Source of the DNA: Nonomuraea indica
GTDB lineage: Bacteria > Actinomycetota > Actinomycetes > Streptosporangiales > Streptosporangiaceae
Direction: 5' to 3'
Assembly: GCF_002850745.1 (NCBI RefSeq)
Contig: NZ_KZ559469.1
Span: 435,846-499,845 of the forward strand
Length of the DNA stretch: 64,000 nt
Under the pieces are notes generated by a model. The model saw nothing but the letters and a program-made list of their open reading frames with translations, had not been told where the DNA came from and searched no databases. This document shows, piece after piece, positions 61,142-64,000 of the stretch. Positions within the stretch are counted from its first letter, which is position 1; each line of letters opens with the position of its first letter. The position numbers were made by a program, and so were the translations under genes.

Positions 61142-61896
61142 TTGGACTCCTCCTCGGCCTTGTGCTGGATGGCCTCGGCCAGCTTGGGGTCCTCGGGCAG
61201 GTGGTCGTGCTCCACGTCGTAGCGCGCGATGTAGCGGTTGACCGAGTCCTCCGCGACGGAGCCGTCGGGCAGCAGTGCCGGCATGTCGATGGCGTTGTTG
61301 CGGGCGTACGTGCCGGGGCCCGGCAGCGGGGAGGGCCGGTCGCCGCGGAAGCGGGCCCGCGACAGGTCCTTCTGCGTGGCCTTCTCGGTGAGCCGCTCGC
61401 GGTGCGCCAGCACCATCGCGGCGAGCGCCGCCGTGATGAGCAGCGCCGAGGTGACCTCGAACGCGAACACGTACTTGGTGAACAGCAGCAGCGCCACCGA
61501 ACGGACGTTGCCGCCCTGCGCCGTGGCGGCGGCCAGCCCGGTCTGCCCGGCGAAGACGGCGTTGCCGATGGCCAGCACGATGAGGGTGGCGAAGCCGATG
61601 CCGGCGATCGCGGCCCAGAAGCGCTGGCCTCTCAGCGTCTCCACCAGCGAGTCGGACGAGTCGACGCCGACCAGCATGAGCGTGAACAGGAAGAGCATCA
61701 TGACGGCGCCGGTGTAGACGATGATCTGCACCGCGGCCAGGAACGGCGCGTCCTGCACGGCGTACAGGACGGCCAGGCAGAGCATCACGGAGCCGAGCAT
61801 CAGGGCGGAGTAGACGGCCTTCCGGTTGAAGACCATGCCGAGCGCCGCACCGACGGACACCACGGCGAGCACCCAGAACGTGATGGTCTCACCCAT
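61138..61896 (-). CDS. nuoJ: NADH-quinone oxidoreductase subunit J
   Basis: A 252-residue protein with five membrane helices in the first 165 residues ([20 protein letters not shown] is the family core) and an 80-residue hydrophilic C-terminal tail common in actinobacterial NuoJ. Overlaps nuoI by 8 bases. Confidence 0.93.
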   Translation of the reverse strand: MGETITFWVLAVVSVGAALGMVFNRKAVYSALMLGSVMLCLAVLYAVQDAPFLAAVQIIVYTGAVMMLFLFTLMLVGVDSSDSLVETLRGQRFWAAIAGIGFATLIVLAIGNAVFAGQTGLAAATAQGGNVRSVALLLFTKYVFAFEVTSALLITAALAAMVLAHRERLTEKATQKDLSRARFRGDRPSPLPGPGTYARNNAIDMPALLPDGSVAEDSVNRYIARYDVEHDHLPEDPKLAEAIQHKAEEESK

Positions 61897-62404
61897 TGGT
61901 CCGTCCCAGCCGGTAGTAGTCCTCTTCGGTGTCGCCGAGGCGCATCGGGTGCGGAGGCTGCTCCATGCCCTGCGTCAGCGGCGCGAGGAGCATCTCCTTG
62001 GTGTAGATGAGCGCCTCGCGGTCGCCGTCGGCCAACTCGTACTCGTTGGTCATGGTGAGCGCCCGCGTGGGACAGGCCTCGATGCACAGGCCGCACAGGA
62101 TGCACCGCAGATAGTTGATCTGGTAGGTGCGGCCGTAGCGCTCACCGGGCGAGAAGCGCTCCTCCTCGGTGTTGTCCGCGCCCTCCACGTAGATCGCGTC
62201 GGCGGGACACGCCCAGGCGCACAGCTCGCAGCCGACGCACTTCTCCAGCCCGTCGGGCCAGCGGTTGAGCTGGTGGCGACCGTGGAAGCGCGGCGCCGTC
62301 GGGCGCTTGACCTCCGGGTAGTTGGTCGTGACGGGCTTCTTGAACATCGTGTGGAAGGTGACCCCGAAGCCCTTGACGGGGTTCAGCCAATCAGTTAGTC
62401 CCAC
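61889..62404 (-). CDS. nuoI: NADH-quinone oxidoreductase subunit I (two [4Fe-4S])
   Basis: A 171-residue ferredoxin-like subunit with two complete cluster motifs, [12 protein letters not shown] and [15 protein letters not shown] 62404 is set by AAGGAGA just upstream. The start lies inside the nuoH 3' end (14-base overlap), which suggests coupled translation. Confidence 0.94.
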   Translation of the reverse strand: MGLTDWLNPVKGFGVTFHTMFKKPVTTNYPEVKRPTAPRFHGRHQLNRWPDGLEKCVGCELCAWACPADAIYVEGADNTEEERFSPGERYGRTYQINYLRCILCGLCIEACPTRALTMTNEYELADGDREALIYTKEMLLAPLTQGMEQPPHPMRLGDTEEDYYRLGRTNG

Positions 62405-63740
62405 TGGGAATCTCCTTGTGCTGCACCCCGTGGTAGTGCGGCAGATCAAGCGGCGGCACCGGGAAGCCACCTGCCGCCGGCTCGTTGGACAGCTCCTCGA
62501 ACTCCGCCTCGACCTCGGCCTTCCTGGCCTCCTTGCGGCGCTGGTTGACCGTGTCGAAGCGGGCCCAGATGGCCAGCGCGCCGATGACCACGATCGCCGC
62601 GAGCACCAGCACCGGAACCAGGCTGGCGTCGGTGAACGTGCCGTCGCGGACGTACATGACGGCCCGGACGGAGGCGACCAGCATGATCCACGCCAGGTTG
62701 AGCGGGATGAGGACCTTCCAGCCGAGCGACATGAGCTGGTCGTAGCGGACGCGCGGCAGCGAGGCCCGCACCCAGATGATGAAGCTGAAGGTCAGCGCGA
62801 ACTTGATGAAGAACCACAGCACCGGCCACCAGCCCTGGTTGGCGCCGTCCCACAGCGAGATCGGCCACGGGGCCCGCCAGCCGCCGAGGAACAGCGTCAC
62901 GGCGATGCCGGAGGCGGTGAAGGTGTGCAGGTACTCGCCCATCATGATCAGAGCGAACTTCAGCGACGAGGAGTACTCGGTCTGGAAGCCGCCGACCAGC
63001 TCGCCCTCGCCCTCGGGCAGGTCGAACGGGATGCGGGCCGCCTCGCCGAACATGCAGACCACGTAGATGAGGAACGACGGCAGCAGCAGGATGGCGAACC
63101 ACGACGGCATCGAGACGCCGAGGAACTCGCCTCCGCCCGCCTGCGCCTTGACGATCTCGGACGTGGACAGCGTCCCCGCGAAGAGGAAGACGCCCACGAA
63201 CGACAGCCCCATCGCGATCTCGTACGAGACCACCTGGGCCGCCGACCGCAGTCCGCCCAGCAGCGCGTACGGCGAGCGCGACGACCATCCGGCGAGCACC
63301 ACCCCGTAGACCGAGATGGCGCCCATGGCCAGCATGAAGAGCACCGCCACCGGCAGGTCGACGAGCTGCAGCGGCGTCTGCACGCCGAACAGGTTGACCA
63401 TCGGCCCGAACGGCACGATCGAGAAGGCCAGGAAGGCCGGGATGACCATGATGACCGGGGCCAGCAGGTAGAGCACCTTGTCCACGGTCCGCGGGAAGAT
63501 GTCCTCCTTCAGGCCCATCTTGATCCCGTCGGCCACCGACTGCAGGAGGCCGAACTTGCCGGCCCGGTTGGGGCCGAAGCGGTTCTGCATCCGCGAGATC
63601 AGCTTGCGCTCGTACCAGACGCCGAACAGGATGCCCAGCATCAGGAAGGCGAAGAGCATCACGGCCTTGATGATGGTGATCCAGAGCGGGTCCTTGCCGA
63701 AGTCGGCGAGGGTCGGATCGGCCGCGAGAACGTGGGTCAT
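62391..63740 (-). CDS. nuoH: NADH-quinone oxidoreductase subunit H (main operon)
   Basis: A 449-residue, eight- to nine-helix subunit. [29 protein letters not shown] and [23 protein letters not shown] mark the quinone-chamber loops. The C-terminal 70 residues are a hydrophilic tail absent from the left-hand copy. ATG overlaps the nuoG stop as ATGA. Confidence 0.94.
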   Translation of the reverse strand: MTHVLAADPTLADFGKDPLWITIIKAVMLFAFLMLGILFGVWYERKLISRMQNRFGPNRAGKFGLLQSVADGIKMGLKEDIFPRTVDKVLYLLAPVIMVIPAFLAFSIVPFGPMVNLFGVQTPLQLVDLPVAVLFMLAMGAISVYGVVLAGWSSRSPYALLGGLRSAAQVVSYEIAMGLSFVGVFLFAGTLSTSEIVKAQAGGGEFLGVSMPSWFAILLLPSFLIYVVCMFGEAARIPFDLPEGEGELVGGFQTEYSSSLKFALIMMGEYLHTFTASGIAVTLFLGGWRAPWPISLWDGANQGWWPVLWFFIKFALTFSFIIWVRASLPRVRYDQLMSLGWKVLIPLNLAWIMLVASVRAVMYVRDGTFTDASLVPVLVLAAIVVIGALAIWARFDTVNQRRKEARKAEVEAEFEELSNEPAAGGFPVPPLDLPHYHGVQHKEIPSGTN

Positions 63741-64000
63741 GAGGCGCTCCCGATGGTGACGATGTCGCCGGCCACCACGCTCAGGTCACGGGTGACCGAG
63801 CAGCCGCCGGAGTTCGCCGGGACCCAGACCACCCTGTCGGGCAGGTCCGCGACCCGGACCGGCAGCGTGACCGGGTTGGGCCCGGGGCCGCCGATGACGA
63901 GCTTGTCGCCGTCGGTGACGCCGATCTCCGCGGCCGTGTCCGGCGAGAGCAGGGCCTCGGCGGGGCGGGCGGTGCCCGCGAGGTAGGGCTCGCCGTCCTG
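63737..64000 (-). CDS. nuoG: NADH-quinone oxidoreductase subunit G, C-terminal end (partial)
   Basis: Eighty-seven C-terminal residues, frame open to the window edge. The sequence resembles the final beta-barrel (molydopterin-dinucleotide-binding-like) domain: [32 protein letters not shown]. Stop TGA overlaps the nuoH start. The rest of nuoA-F presumably lies beyond the right edge. Confidence 0.88.
   Translation of the reverse strand, partial: QDGEPYLAGTARPAEALLSPDTAAEIGVTDGDKLVIGGPGPNPVTLPVRVADLPDRVVWVPANSGGCSVTRDLSVVAGDIVTIGSAS

Overview
The window is high-GC actinomycete DNA. Signs are pervasive G/C third positions, many GTG and some TTG starts, strong GGAGG-type ribosome sites, a menaquinone-type complex I operon followed by a polyprenyl diphosphate synthase gene, a two-subunit 2-oxoacid:ferredoxin oxidoreductase, and NRPS/PKS genes. 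A Streptosporangiales genus such as Nonomuraea is my guess; the sequence alone does not prove it. I saw no rRNA, tRNA or CRISPR array.

Left part (1-9.8 kb): the tail of a Ser/Thr kinase; a membrane protein whose start region is copied several times in tandem just upstream; a partial second complex I set (nuoA-nuoB-nuoC-nuoH only) on the minus strand; a lipoprotein-type polysaccharide deacetylase; and a cysteine-containing leader peptide in front of korA-korB. Region 9.2-32 kb is a patchwork of small regulator-target units. Several carry clear inverted repeats that look like operators: TetR/metallo-hydrolase, GntR/EamA exporter, winged-helix regulator/alpha-beta hydrolase, ArsR/SRPBCC. It also holds a K+ channel-type protein, a secreted clan-A glycosidase with PA14, a radical-SAM (spore-lyase-like) plus Nei/Fpg glycosylase pair, a two-component system, a quinone-reductase-like enzyme, DUF418 and lipoproteins.

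Region 31.3-42.0 kb is a compact biosynthetic locus. A sulfotransferase, a FemAB/GNAT-like acyltransferase, an adenylation-carrier protein and a single-module PKS form one minus-strand operon, and a type II-thioesterase-like hydrolase points at it from the other side. A TSUP sulfur-anion transporter is divergent from the hydrolase. The PKS has the order KS-AT-KR-DH-ACP. Its AT domain lacks both the catalytic Ser and the central segment with the catalytic His, so an acyltransferase must act in trans if the line is active.

Region 42-48.9 kb holds a SigE-type sigma factor with a membrane partner, a drug-efflux MFS gene, a truncated gene, a secreted beta-trefoil protein and a DUF5937-type regulator. 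Region 48.9-53.1 kb looks like an acquired island. Its core is visibly less GC-rich and encodes an ABC-type AAA ATPase plus a TOPRIM (DUF4276-like) protein, the layout of two-gene anti-phage systems. It is bordered by gene fragments, a decayed ISAs1 transposase, and a 36-bp near-perfect direct repeat derived from the 3' part of msrA (49136-49171 and 53107-53142). The right end (53.0-64.0 kb) is core genome: msrA, rarD, polyprenyl diphosphate synthase and the tightly overlapping main nuo operon, nuoG(partial)-H-I-J-K-L-M-N.
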